A stretch of 64,000 nt of DNA from an uncultured Acetobacteraceae bacterium (lineage in GTDB: Bacteria; Pseudomonadota; Alphaproteobacteria; Acetobacterales; Acetobacteraceae). The stretch is taken from the NCBI GenBank assembly GCA_943912335.1, contig CALTUD010000006.1:1-64000 (forward strand), written 5' to 3'. This document shows positions 7,892 through 19,204 of the stretch, in pieces. The position numbers and the translations under genes are program-made. A model generated the notes under the pieces. The model was not told the DNA's origin and did not search any database. It saw only the letters and a list, made by a program, of their open reading frames with translations. The first letter of the stretch is position 1; the number at the start of each line of letters is the position of its first letter.

Positions 7892-9217
7892 TCAGTGCGC
7901 TTCGGCTTCGGTCGCCGTGGAAACGCGCTTCGTGGTTCCGGGCTCGTTGGCCTGAAGGAAGCGCTGGGCGAGCGCACCGTAGAGCGCACGCGGCGAAATC
8001 AGGCGCGACACGCCGTAGGCGATGAAGGCGGTGGCCATCAGCGGCAGGGTGAGGCCCTGGTTGTCGGTCATTTCCATGACGATCACCGTGGCGGTGAGCG
8101 GCGCCTGCACCACGGCGGCGAAATAGCCGACCATGCCGAGCAGCACCACGGCGCCGGCCGGGCTGTGCGGCAGCAGCAGGGCGATGTCGCCGCCGATGCC
8201 GGCGCCGATGGCGAGCGAGGGCGCGAAGATGCCGCCCGGGATGCCGCTGCAATAGGAGACGAGCGAGGCCAGGAACTTCCAGAACGGAAAGAAGCGGCCG
8301 AACTGCTCGTCACCGTCGACCATGTGCCGCGCCTGGGCGTAGCCGGTGCCGTAGGTGGCGCCGTCGGTCCAGATGCCGATCAGTGCGAGCAGGAGGCCGC
8401 AAAGGGCGGCGAACAGCACCGGCCGGTCGCGCACGAAGCGTCCGAACGCGCCGGGCAGTCCGCGCGCGGCGCGCACCAGCAACGCCGAGAACAGGCCGCC
8501 GGCCAGACCGCCGCCGAGGCCGCAGACCAGCACCGCGGCCCAGCCGATGCCGATCGGCAGCGTCGCGGTGGTGTGACCGAAATAGGTGTAGTTGCCGACC
8601 AGCGCGAGGCTGGTGACGCCGGACAGGATCACGGCGGTGAGCATGGTGCCGCTGGTGCGGACCTCGAAGGAATGGCTGAGTTCCTCGATGGCAAAGACGA
8701 TTCCGCCGAGCGGGGTGTTGAAGGCGGCGGAGATGCCTGCTGCGCCGCCGGCGAGGATCAGGCCGCGACGCACGGACACGTCGGCAAGGCCCATCCAGCG
8801 CCCGAGCGTGTGCATCAGCGCCGCGCCGATCTGCACGGTGGGGCCTTCGCGGCCGATGGAAGCGCCTGCGAACAGGCCGAGGATGGTGAGCAGGATCTTG
8901 CCGGCGGCGATGCGGAGCGAGAGCACGCGATCGACGGCGCGGTCGGACTGCATCTGCAGCGCGGCGATGGTCTGCGGGATGCCGCTGCCCTGGGCGCCGG
9001 GAAACACGGTGCGGGCCAGGAACACGGACACGGCGAGTCCGGTGGGCGCGATCAGCAGCATGAGCCAGGGATGCGGCGACACCAGCGCGTGACGCCAATG
9101 CGCGACGCGGTCGCCGGCGGTGGCGAAACCGATCGCGACCAGGCCGATCGAGATCGCGCCCAGCCACCAGACCAGACGACGTCGGAGAAAGGACGGAACC
9201 GCCGGCATCGCTTGCAT
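7892..9217 (-). CDS. ClcA-type chloride/proton antiporter
   Basis: Clc-family membrane protein, 441 residues, with 10 or more hydrophobic helices. The selectivity-filter motifs are present: GSGIPQ, GREGPTVQIGA (the Glu that acts as the external gate) and GIPGGIFAPSLAIG. The internal proton glutamate is in VFAIEEL, so antiport rather than a simple channel is expected. The start at 9217 overlaps the ruvC stop by one base (TGATG), so translation is coupled to ruvC. Relatives aid acid resistance, but the physiological role here is inferred. It separates ruvC from ruvA. Confidence 0.93.
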   Translation of the reverse strand: MQAMPAVPSFLRRRLVWWLGAISIGLVAIGFATAGDRVAHWRHALVSPHPWLMLLIAPTGLAVSVFLARTVFPGAQGSGIPQTIAALQMQSDRAVDRVLSLRIAAGKILLTILGLFAGASIGREGPTVQIGAALMHTLGRWMGLADVSVRRGLILAGGAAGISAAFNTPLGGIVFAIEELSHSFEVRTSGTMLTAVILSGVTSLALVGNYTYFGHTTATLPIGIGWAAVLVCGLGGGLAGGLFSALLVRAARGLPGAFGRFVRDRPVLFAALCGLLLALIGIWTDGATYGTGYAQARHMVDGDEQFGRFFPFWKFLASLVSYCSGIPGGIFAPSLAIGAGIGGDIALLLPHSPAGAVVLLGMVGYFAAVVQAPLTATVIVMEMTDNQGLTLPLMATAFIAYGVSRLISPRALYGALAQRFLQANEPGTTKRVSTATEAEAH

Positions 9218-9723
9218 CAGGCCATTCTGGTGCCGGCGGCGACGCGCAGCCGGCTGGCACGGTGATGGGCGTGGCAGATCGCGACCGCGAGGGCGTCGGC
9301 GGCGTCGGCGCGTTTGATGTCGGCGCCGGGCAGCAGCCGGCGCACCATGACCTCGACCTGATCCTTGCTGGCGGCGCCCGTGCCGACCACGGCGCGCTTG
9401 ACCTCCATCGCGCCGTATTCGGCGACGGCGATTCCGGCCAGAGCTGGTGCCAGCAAGGCGACGCCGCGCGCGTAGCCGAGCTTGAGCGTGGAGGAGCCGG
9501 AGCGGTTGACGTAGGTTTCCTCGACCGCCGCCTCGGCCGGGGCGTAGGTGTCGAACAGGCGGTTGAGGCCTGCGTGCAGGGTCTTGAGGCGCTCCGGCAC
9601 GCTGTCCGTGCCGGTAGTGGCGATCACGCCGTCGGCGATGTGACGCAGGCGGTTTCCGTCCACCTCGATCAGGCCCCAGCCCATAAAGCGCAGGCCTGGA
9701 TCGATGCCGAGCAGACGGATCAC
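9217..9723 (-). CDS. ruvC: Holliday junction resolvase RuvC
   Basis: Dimeric RNase-H-fold endonuclease that resolves Holliday junctions, 168 residues. The catalytic acidic residues are visible: Asp in [12 protein letters not shown], Glu in VEETYVNRS, and the C-terminal [15 protein letters not shown] cluster. It starts within the last 4 nt of yebC (9720-9723) and its stop overlaps the Clc start. The yebC-ruvC order is the standard proteobacterial arrangement, but ruvA-ruvB lie 2.6 kb further on. Confidence 0.97.
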   Translation of the reverse strand: MIRLLGIDPGLRFMGWGLIEVDGNRLRHIADGVIATTGTDSVPERLKTLHAGLNRLFDTYAPAEAAVEETYVNRSGSSTLKLGYARGVALLAPALAGIAVAEYGAMEVKRAVVGTGAASKDQVEVMVRRLLPGADIKRADAADALAVAICHAHHRASRLRVAAGTRMA

Positions 9724-10469
9724 GCGCTGAGTTTTTCGGCCACCGCGTCGGGCAGGTCGAAATTGGCGTAGACCGCCTGCACGTCGTCGTCCTCGTCAAG
9801 CACGTCGATGAGTTTGAGGAGGGAGACGGCCTTTTCCTCGTCGAGGGTGACCACCACGTTGGGGCGCCAGTCGAGCTTGGCGACATCCGGCTGGCCGAAC
9901 CGGGCTTCCAGCGCGTCGCGCACGCCGAAAAAGGCCTCGATGGCGCAGGTGACTTCGTGACCTTCGTCGGTGCTGGAGACGTTGTCGGCGCCGGCCTCGA
10001 TCGCGGCTTCCAGCATGTCGTCCTCGCTGGCGACCGAAGCGGGATAAGCGACGATGCCGAGATGGTCGAACATGAACGAGACCGAGTTGGTTTCGCCCAG
10101 GCTGCCGCCATGCTTGGAGAAGGCGGCGCGCACGGCGGAGGCGGTGCGGTTGCGGTTGTCGGTGAGGGCCTCGACGATCACGGCGACGCCGGCGATGCCA
10201 TAGCCCTCGTAGCGCACCTCGACGTAGTCGTCGCCGGCGGTGGCGCCGCTCGCCTTCTTGATGGCGCGCTCTACCGTGTCCTTCGGCATGTTGACCTTCT
10301 GCGCCGCCCACATCGCCGCGCGCAGGCGGGCGTTGGTGGACGGGTCGGGCAGGCCGGAGCGTGCTGCGACGGTGATCTCGCGGATCACCTTGGCGAACTG
10401 CTTCGCACGGCGCGCATCCTGGGCGCCCTTGCGGTGCATGATGTTCTTGAATTGCGAATGGCCGGCCAT
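9720..10469 (-). CDS. yebC: YebC/PmpR family protein
   Basis: A 249-residue member of the YebC/TACO1 family (N-terminus [21 protein letters not shown]; central [20 protein letters not shown]). Members have been described as transcriptional regulators and, more recently, as ribosome-associated factors that relieve stalling on polyproline. The second role is notable here because TolA and OmpA in this window carry proline runs; that link is inference. It overlaps ruvC by 4 nt. Confidence 0.95.
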   Translation of the reverse strand: MAGHSQFKNIMHRKGAQDARRAKQFAKVIREITVAARSGLPDPSTNARLRAAMWAAQKVNMPKDTVERAIKKASGATAGDDYVEVRYEGYGIAGVAVIVEALTDNRNRTASAVRAAFSKHGGSLGETNSVSFMFDHLGIVAYPASVASEDDMLEAAIEAGADNVSSTDEGHEVTCAIEAFFGVRDALEARFGQPDVAKLDWRPNVVVTLDEEKAVSLLKLIDVLDEDDDVQAVYANFDLPDAVAEKLSA

Positions 10470-10505
10470 GGAACTTCTTCTTCTGGAACGGGTCTCGGGG
10501 GAACC

Positions 10506-13265
<2,760 letters not shown>

Positions 13266-13617
13266 GCGGGCCTTCCGGGTGGCGTCCGCCCCAAACGCCC
13301 AATGTCCGGCATCCCCGCCAAGGAACGAACCGTGGCTCCCGGGGGATGCTTGATCCCGGGGCACCGAACCCAGAAGAGCTGGCCCATGACACTGGCGCGC
13401 GGGGCGCAGGCGAGCAGGCGCCCGACACCGTTCGGGCCGGACGCCACGCGGGTTTTCACATAGGACCGGCCCGGTGTCCGGTCAACCAAGCGTCCGGTTT
13501 CCGGGGTGCGCCCGGGGGCCCGGTTGGGGCTTCCCCGGGGCTCGCCGGGGGCCTCGCTTGTGACCACGGTCCGGTTTTGGCATCATCGGAGAACCGAAAG
13601 CTCGAGGTTTCCATCCC
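13266..13617. other. 352-nt divergent intergenic region (secA / foldase)
   Basis: No gene is seen. The part nearest the foldase is extremely GC-rich, with several GGGG/CCCC tracts (about 13505-13560) that could pair locally. A GAGG ribosome site lies about 10 nt before the foldase ATG at 13618. Both genes must have promoters here, but no convincing -35/-10 pair could be chosen by eye. Confidence 0.5.
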
Positions 13618-14634
13618 ATGCGGCGTTCCAGCCCGGCTGCCCTTTTCTCGGCGGCCGCCTTCTTCCTGTCTGCTTCCGCCCTCACGCCGGCCGCGTTCGC
13701 CGCGCCGCACAAGAAGGATGCGGGCGCCGTCGAATCCTCCTCGAAGCCGGCCGCTGCCGCGCCTGCGACCAAGGACAGCAACCCGGTCGTCGCCTCGGTG
13801 AACGGCCAGCAGATCCATCTCGACGACGTGCGCGCCGCGGCCCAGGCCCTGCCGGAAGACATGCGCAGCGTGCCGCCGCAGATGCTGTTCCCGATGATCG
13901 TGAACCAGCTGATCGACCAGAAGGCGCTGGTGATCGCGGCCAAGAAGGAAGGTCTGGAGAAGGACCCGGCCGCCCAGAAGGCGATGCAGGCCGCCGCCGA
14001 CCAGGCGCTGCAGAACGTCTATCTGTCGCGCATCGTCGGGCCGCAGGCCGACGAGGCCGCGGTGAAGAACGTGTATGCGCGCGACTACGCCGGCAAGCCG
14101 GGCGAGGAAGAGGTCCATGCCCGCCACATCCTGGTGGCCGACGAGAAGACGGCGCAGGACATCATCAAGCAGCTGAAGGCCGGCGCCGATTTCGCCACGC
14201 TGGCCAAGAAATATTCCACCGACAAGGCGTCGGTGGATGCCGGCGGCGGCGATCTGGGCTGGTTCAAGAAGGGCGACATGCTGCCCGAATTCTCCAACGC
14301 CGCCTTCGCGATGAAGAAGGGCCAGATTTCCGACACCCCGGTGCATACCCGCTACGGCTGGCATGTGATCCAGGTGCTCGACACCCGCACCTCAACCCCG
14401 CCCGCTTTCGACACCGTGGCCGCGCAGATCCGCCAGAAGCTGATCCAGGACGGCGTGCATGCCGCCGTGGACAAGGCGGTGGCGCAGGTGAAGGTGCAGC
14501 GCTTCAACCCGGACGGCACGCCCGCTTCGGACAAGCCGGCGCCGGCCTCTTCCGCTCCGGCCGGGTCTTCGCCGGTTCCGGCCCAGGCCGCGGCGCCGAC
14601 CACGCCGGGCGCCACGCCGCCGAACGGCAACTGA
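13618..14634 (+). CDS. Periplasmic PpiC-type peptidyl-prolyl isomerase
   Basis: A 338-residue exported foldase. The signal peptide ends at about residue 30 (LTPAAFAAPHKK). An Ala/Lys-rich linker and a SurA-like N-terminal helical chaperone region follow (VNGQQIHLDDVRAAAQALPE...). One parvulin domain lies at about 165-260, with VHARHILV, GGGDLGWFKKGDMLPEF and TRYGWHVIQVLD. The C-terminal tail is rich in Ala, Pro and Ser and probably disordered. It likely assists outer-membrane or secreted protein folding. It ends just before a strong hairpin terminator and the hairpin repeat array. Confidence 0.93.
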   Translation: MRRSSPAALFSAAAFFLSASALTPAAFAAPHKKDAGAVESSSKPAAAAPATKDSNPVVASVNGQQIHLDDVRAAAQALPEDMRSVPPQMLFPMIVNQLIDQKALVIAAKKEGLEKDPAAQKAMQAAADQALQNVYLSRIVGPQADEAAVKNVYARDYAGKPGEEEVHARHILVADEKTAQDIIKQLKAGADFATLAKKYSTDKASVDAGGGDLGWFKKGDMLPEFSNAAFAMKKGQISDTPVHTRYGWHVIQVLDTRTSTPPAFDTVAAQIRQKLIQDGVHAAVDKAVAQVKVQRFNPDGTPASDKPAPASSAPAGSSPVPAQAAAPTTPGATPPNGN

Positions 14635-14659
14635 CGCCCTTCCATCCTGAACGCCCGGT

Positions 14660-14690
14660 GGCGGCGGGCCTACAGCCCGCCGCCATTTTC
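14660..14690 (+). terminator. Rho-independent terminator after the foldase gene
   Basis: A perfect 10-bp GC stem (GGCGGCGGGC at 14660-14669 with GCCCGCCGCC at 14675-14684) and a CTACA loop, followed by ATTTTC. It begins 25 nt after the stop codon and is also unit 1 of the downstream hairpin array. Confidence 0.7.
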
Positions 14691-14985
14691 ATGTGTTCCC
14701 GGGGCGGGGTACAGCCCGCCGCCGGTTTGATGTGTCCCTGGGGCGGGCTACGACCCGCCGCCGGTTTCATGTTCTCTGGAGCGGGCCTACAGCCCGTCGC
14801 CGCTTTGTTTCGCGACTGGAGCGAGCCTACAGCACGCCGTTGTTTTCGTTTGTTCCTTGGGCGGGTATGCAGCCCGCTACCGCTTTCCTGTGATCCTGGC
14901 GCAGGCCCACAGCTTGCCGCCGTTTTCATGTGTTCCTGAGGCGGGCCGATAGCCCGTCGCCGTTTTCATTTGTTTTGGACGCGCC
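14660..14985 (+). repeat. Eight-unit tandem array of about 40-bp hairpin repeats
   Basis: Equivalent GCGGGC positions fall at 14664, 14704, 14743, 14781, 14821, 14861, 14901 and 14941, a period of 38-40 bp. Each unit reads roughly GCGGGC-CTACA-GCCCGC, then CGCCGTTTTCATGTG and TTCCTGG. Every unit can fold into a short GC hairpin followed by a T-rich tract, like a terminator. Units 4, 6, 7 and 8 differ from the perfect stem by changes that still pair as G-U, or as a compensatory A-U in unit 7, in the plus-strand RNA. Unit 5 has one mismatch. The array fills the gap between the foldase gene and argJ. Confidence 0.85.
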
Positions 14986-16221
14986 ATGGCCAAGTCGATC
15001 GCCCGTTCCCCGCTCGCCGTTCCGTTTCCGTCCCTGGGGACCGTTCCGGGGGTCCGCTTCGCCGCGGCGGCGGCCGGCATCCGCTATCGCGACCGCACCG
15101 ATCTGGTGCTGGCGGCGTTCGCGCCAGGTACGACGGTCGCGGGCGTGTTCACGCGCAATCTGTGCCCGGGGGCGCCGGTGGATTGGTGCCGCGCCAGCCT
15201 AGCCGGCGGCGTGGCGCGCGGTCTGGTGGTAAATGCCGGCAATGCCAACGTGTTCACCGGCAGAGCCGGGCGCGATGCCTGCGCCGCGACGGCGGATGCG
15301 GCGGCGGCGTTGCTCGGCTGCGCGCCGGCCGAGGTGTTCCTGTCCTCGACCGGGGTGATCGGCGAGGTTCTGCCGTTCGAGCGCATCACCGCCGCCCTGC
15401 CCGCCATGCTGCCGGAGCTGTCCGAGGCGAACTGGGAAGCGGCGGCGCGCGGCATCATGACCACCGACACCTTCCCGAAGGGGGCCGTCGCGCGGACCCG
15501 GATCGGCGAGACCGAGGTGGTGATCCAGGGCATCGCCAAGGGCAGCGGCATGATCGCGCCGGACATGGCGACCATGCTGTGTTTCGTCGCCACCGACGCG
15601 GCGCTGCCGTCTGCGGTGATGCAGACGCTGTTGAAGCGGTCGGTGGACCGGTCGTTCAACCGCACCACGGTGGATTCCGACACCTCGACCAGCGACACGG
15701 TTCTGTTGTTCGCCACCGGTCAGGCCGGGAACGCGGCGCCGGAGGGAGCGGAAGATCCGGCGCTGTCGGCGTTCGCGTCGGCGCTGGACGGGCTGATGCT
15801 GGATCTGGCGTTGCAGGTGATCCGCGACGGCGAAGGGGCGCAGAAGCTGGTGCGGATCGCGGTGAGCGGTGCGGCTTCGGACGAATCGGCGCAGCGCGTG
15901 GCGATGGCGGTGGCGAACTCGCCGCTGGTGAAGACTGCGATCGCCGGCGAGGACGCCAACTGGGGCCGCATCGTGATGGCGGTGGGCAAGAGCGGCGAGC
16001 CGGCCGATCGCGACACGCTGTCGATCGCCGTGGGCGGCACCTGGATGGCGCGGGCCGGGACGATCGTTCCGGGCTACGACGAGGCGCCGGTCGTGGCGCA
16101 TATGCGCGGCCAGGAGATCGGCATCGAGATCGATCTCGGCATCGGCCAGGGGCGCGGCCACGCATGGACCTGCGACCTGACGCATGGCTACATCGACATC
16201 AACGGCAGCTATCGGAGCTAG
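14986..16221 (+). CDS. argJ: Bifunctional ornithine/glutamate N-acetyltransferase ArgJ
   Basis: Arginine-biosynthesis enzyme, 411 residues. It transfers acetyl from N-acetylornithine to glutamate and may also acetylate glutamate with acetyl-CoA. It is a self-cleaving Ntn-type protein. The cleavage/nucleophile segment is KGSGMIAPDMATML, with Thr about residue 196. Other family motifs are GVFTRNLCPGAPVDW, VVNAGNANVFTG and GEDANWGRI, and the C-terminus ends in INGSYRS. The chain begins at MAKSIARSPL, directly after the last hairpin repeat. No other arg genes are nearby. Confidence 0.97.
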   Translation: MAKSIARSPLAVPFPSLGTVPGVRFAAAAAGIRYRDRTDLVLAAFAPGTTVAGVFTRNLCPGAPVDWCRASLAGGVARGLVVNAGNANVFTGRAGRDACAATADAAAALLGCAPAEVFLSSTGVIGEVLPFERITAALPAMLPELSEANWEAAARGIMTTDTFPKGAVARTRIGETEVVIQGIAKGSGMIAPDMATMLCFVATDAALPSAVMQTLLKRSVDRSFNRTTVDSDTSTSDTVLLFATGQAGNAAPEGAEDPALSAFASALDGLMLDLALQVIRDGEGAQKLVRIAVSGAASDESAQRVAMAVANSPLVKTAIAGEDANWGRIVMAVGKSGEPADRDTLSIAVGGTWMARAGTIVPGYDEAPVVAHMRGQEIGIEIDLGIGQGRGHAWTCDLTHGYIDINGSYRS

Positions 16222-16227
16222 GACAGC

Positions 16228-16824
16228 ATGAGCGGCGCCTTCGGCAACGGGTCCATGCCTCCCGCGACGACGATGTCGCCGCCCGCCCTGGTGTGGGGCT
16301 ATGCCGGGTTCTGGTGGCGGGTGCTGGCGTTCATTCTCGACATGCTGATCCTGGCCGTACTGGAGCGGGTTCTGCTTCTGGTGACCGGGATGCGCCACTT
16401 CGGCGTGTCGTTCCAGGACGATAACGGGGTGGTGCAGGACGGGCCGTTCTCGACCATCGATTATTCGGTGACGGTGAACCAGGCGCCGCATCTGCACTGG
16501 CACACCTACGGCCAGGAGAGCGGGTTGCTCGCGATCGCGCTGGCGGTCTGTTATTTCGCGCTTCTGGAATCGTCGCGCTGGCAGGCGACGCTGGGCAAGC
16601 GGATCTGCGGCATGAGGGTGACCGATCTGCACGGTCGCCGGATCGGTCTGGGCCGCGCACTCGGCCGCTATGCCGGCAAATACGTGTCCTGGCTGATCTT
16701 CTGCATCGGTTTCCTGATGGCCGGCTGGACGCGCCGCAAGCAGGCGCTGCACGATCTGATGGCCGGCACGCTGGTGATGCGCCGTCACGAGGCCGACCCT
16801 GTGTTCGTGATGAACCCGCCGTAA
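16228..16824 (+). CDS. RDD-family membrane protein
   Basis: A 198-residue inner-membrane protein with the RDD signature: an aromatic start to the domain (YAGFWWRVLAFILDMLILAV), then further helices (LLAIALAVCYFALLES and YVSWLIFCIGFLMAGW) and the family motif TLGKRICGMRVTD. RDD proteins include proposed transporters or channels of uncertain substrate. It begins 6 nt after the argJ stop, so it is probably co-transcribed with argJ. Confidence 0.9.
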   Translation: MSGAFGNGSMPPATTMSPPALVWGYAGFWWRVLAFILDMLILAVLERVLLLVTGMRHFGVSFQDDNGVVQDGPFSTIDYSVTVNQAPHLHWHTYGQESGLLAIALAVCYFALLESSRWQATLGKRICGMRVTDLHGRRIGLGRALGRYAGKYVSWLIFCIGFLMAGWTRRKQALHDLMAGTLVMRRHEADPVFVMNPP

Positions 16825-16901
16825 TTTTCCGGCATCGGGCCGCTTGTTTCGGGGCGGCTCGTATGACCACTCTCGGTTTCGCGCCAACGCCACGAGGACA
16901 G

Positions 16902-17993
16902 ATGAACCACACCGTTCCGCCGGTTCGCCTGCAGCCCGATCCCGCTCTGTGCGGCGAGCCCGATCTGCGTCGCGTGGGCGCTCATCCCGACCATTGGTAT
17001 CCGCTGGCGTGGTCGCGTGAGTTGAAGAAAGGCGGCGTTCTGGCCTGCGCCTTCGCCGGCGAGCCGATCGTTCTGGTGCGGCCCAAGGACGGGCCGGTCT
17101 TCGCTCTGGAGGATCGCTGCGCGCATCGCCAGGTGCCGCTGAGCAAGGGCAAGGTCGATGGCTGCGCGGTGCGCTGCGCCTATCATGGCTGGGCCTATGC
17201 CCAGACCGGGGCCTGCGTGGACGTGCCTTATCTCGGCAAGGACCGGATGCCGAACGGCGTGCGCTCCTATCCCGTGCGGGAAGTGAACGGGCTGATCCTG
17301 GTGTTTCCGGGCGATCCGGCCCTGGCCGAGGAGACTCCCCTGCCCGGCCTCGGTTCTGTGGCCAACCCGGCCTACAAGACGCGCCGTTTCGGTCGCGAGG
17401 TGGGCTGCCACTACTCGTTCATGCACGAGAACCTGATGGATATGAACCATCAGTTCATGCACTCGAAGCAGATGGGGCAGATGAAGCCCCGCGTTCTCGG
17501 CCAGTCCCGCGGCGAGGATTGGTGCGAGGTGAAATACTCGTTCAAGCGCACCGGCGGGTCGCAGCCTCTGGGCGAGGCCCTGATCTTCGGCGAGCGTCGT
17601 TCGGGCATCAAGAACGAGCTCGAACGCGACGTGATGACGGTGCGCACCGAGTATCCGTACCAGACCCTGCGCATCCAGACCGAGGGCGAGCCGCCGGTGA
17701 TGGATCTGTGGATCGTCTACGTGCCGCTTGATAAGGAACAGAAGCGCAATCGCGTGTTCGGGCTGTTGTCCGTCCGCAAGCCGAAGATCCCGTTCGTTCT
17801 GGATGCCGCCTGGCCGCTGCTGGTGCTGTTCACCGAGCGCATCTTCCGCGAGGACCGCGACATCGTGGAGCTGGAACAGGCGGCGCACGACGCCCAGGGC
17901 GAGGACTGGAACCAGGAAGTGTTCCCCGTGATCCGCACCCTTCGCGGACTTCTGGCCGAACGCGGCATTCATGGTTCCGCCGAACCGGCCTGA
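16902..17993 (+). CDS. Rieske [2Fe-2S] non-heme iron oxygenase, alpha-subunit type
   Basis: An aromatic-ring-hydroxylase-like oxygenase, about 363 residues. The Rieske cluster ligands are CAH near residue 75 and CAYH about 20 residues later. The mononuclear iron site is in NLMDMNHQFMHSKQM (Asp-x2-His-x3-His). The start at 16902 has GAGGA upstream; an alternative ATG at 16863 would add 13 residues with little family-like character. No ferredoxin or reductase gene is adjacent, so electrons must come from elsewhere. The substrate cannot be told from sequence. The 3' end overlaps the next gene by 23 nt. Confidence 0.9.
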   Translation: MNHTVPPVRLQPDPALCGEPDLRRVGAHPDHWYPLAWSRELKKGGVLACAFAGEPIVLVRPKDGPVFALEDRCAHRQVPLSKGKVDGCAVRCAYHGWAYAQTGACVDVPYLGKDRMPNGVRSYPVREVNGLILVFPGDPALAEETPLPGLGSVANPAYKTRRFGREVGCHYSFMHENLMDMNHQFMHSKQMGQMKPRVLGQSRGEDWCEVKYSFKRTGGSQPLGEALIFGERRSGIKNELERDVMTVRTEYPYQTLRIQTEGEPPVMDLWIVYVPLDKEQKRNRVFGLLSVRKPKIPFVLDAAWPLLVLFTERIFREDRDIVELEQAAHDAQGEDWNQEVFPVIRTLRGLLAERGIHGSAEPA

Positions 17994-19035
17994 GCCGGGC
18001 GGCACGGGGCCGGAGGGCGAGCGGAACGGGACCGGCGCGGCCGGACCGGTTCTGCGGACGCGCCGGTTCTCCTTGCGTCCGCTCCTGCCCGGCGATGCCG
18101 AAGCGATCCACCGTCTGGTCAACGACTGGAGCGTGGTGCGCATGCTGTCCACGCTGCCGTTTCCGTATCCGCGCAGCCTGGCGGATGAGTGGATCGCCTC
18201 GACCGAGACGCAGCGTCTCGATGGGCGCGCCTGGCATTTCGCCATCATCGACCCGGATGCGACGCCGGAGCGTCTGCTGGGCTGCATCGGCATCCGCGTC
18301 GATGCGCAGACCCGGTCCGGCGATATCGGCTACTGGGTGGGCGCCAAGTTCTGGAACAACGGCGTGGCCGGAGAAGCCGTCGGGCGCTTGTCGCACTGGG
18401 CGCTGGCCAATCTGGAGATCGACCGTCTGACGGCGCGTGTCGCCAGCGACAACCCGCCCTCGGCCGCCGTTCTGCGCCGGATCGGGTTCCGCGAATGCGG
18501 CAGCGGCCGCCTGCCGTTCCTGGCGCGTGGCGGCGAGCATCCCGTGCTGTTGTTCGAGGCGCGGCATGACGATCTGCATCCGGCGGCACCGGAGCCGCCG
18601 CCGGTCGAGGTGAACGCCGAGGCTACGCCGGTGCAGCGTCGCACCGTGCTGGTGGCGGCTTGCGCGCTGATCGATTCGGATGGGCGCGTGTTGTTGGCGC
18701 GCCGTCCGGAAGGCAAAGCGATGGCCGGGCTGTGGGAGTTTCCGGGCGGCAAGGTCGAGCCGGACGAGACGCCCGAGCAGGCACTGGTGCGCGAGCTGGC
18801 CGAGGAACTCGGGCTGGATGTCGGCGAGGCCTGTCTGGCGCCGTTCGCCTTCGCGTCGCACCCCTACGCGAAATTCCATCTGCTGATGCCGCTCTACGTG
18901 TGCCGGCGCTGGAAGGGCGCGCCGGTGGCGCGGGAAGGCCAGACCCTGGCCTGGGCCTCGGCCGAGCAGCTCGACCGCTATCCGATGCCGGATGCGGACA
19001 AGCCGCTGGTGCCGTTGCTGCGGGATCTGCTTTAG
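17971..19035 (+). CDS. GNAT acetyltransferase - NUDIX hydrolase fusion
   Basis: A 354-residue two-domain protein. Residues of about 28-200 form a RimJ-like GNAT acetyltransferase (LRTRRFSLRPLLPGDAEAI, IGYWVGAKFWNNGVAGEA). Residues of about 225-354 form a MutT-type NUDIX pyrophosphohydrolase with a complete NUDIX box (GGKVEPDETPEQALVRELAE then ELGL). The NUDIX part probably cleanses oxidised dNTPs such as 8-oxo-dGTP. This fusion is known in some alphaproteobacteria. The acetyl acceptor is unknown. It overlaps the Rieske gene by 23 nt and is followed by paired hairpins. Confidence 0.93.
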   Translation: MVPPNRPEPGGTGPEGERNGTGAAGPVLRTRRFSLRPLLPGDAEAIHRLVNDWSVVRMLSTLPFPYPRSLADEWIASTETQRLDGRAWHFAIIDPDATPERLLGCIGIRVDAQTRSGDIGYWVGAKFWNNGVAGEAVGRLSHWALANLEIDRLTARVASDNPPSAAVLRRIGFRECGSGRLPFLARGGEHPVLLFEARHDDLHPAAPEPPPVEVNAEATPVQRRTVLVAACALIDSDGRVLLARRPEGKAMAGLWEFPGGKVEPDETPEQALVRELAEELGLDVGEACLAPFAFASHPYAKFHLLMPLYVCRRWKGAPVAREGQTLAWASAEQLDRYPMPDADKPLVPLLRDLL

Positions 19036-19057
19036 GGAGCGTTCTGGATTGGAAACG

Positions 19058-19097
19058 TCAGAAGCCTTCTTTTTCTGGAGAAAAAGAAGGCTTCTGA
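19058..19097. terminator. 19-bp perfect hairpin, bidirectional terminator
   Basis: An inverted repeat with arms 19058-19076 and 19079-19097 (core CAGAAGCCTTCTTTTTCT) and only a 2-nt GG between them. T-rich tracts lie within the arms on both strands. It lies between the convergent GNAT-NUDIX and SMP-30 genes, so termination of both is likely. It is also a candidate dispersed intergenic repeat. Confidence 0.7.
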
Positions 19098-19139
19098 TTG
19101 TTGAAATCGTCAGATTCCAGCTTGTACCGATCAAATAAA

Positions 19140-19184
19140 CAGAAGTTCTTTGGTTCTTTCTTTCAAGAAAGAACACCGCTTCTG
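19140..19184. repeat. Second CAGAAG...CTTCTG hairpin element
   Basis: The outer arms CAGAAG (19140-19145) and CTTCTG (19179-19184) enclose an inner 10-bp stem, GTTCTTTCTT (19153-19162) with AAGAAAGAAC (19165-19174). The ends match those of the hairpin at 19058-19097, so the two look like related copies of one palindromic element. It probably also stops transcription of the SMP-30 gene, which ends 20 nt away. Confidence 0.6.
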
Positions 19185-19204
19185 GTTCCGATGGTGGCTC
19201 GCAT

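Noticed and set aside
14660..14985. CRISPR-like array (regular repeats of about 40 bp)
   Set aside because: The units are contiguous and similar along their whole length, with no unique spacers, and no cas genes are nearby. It is a tandem hairpin repeat instead.
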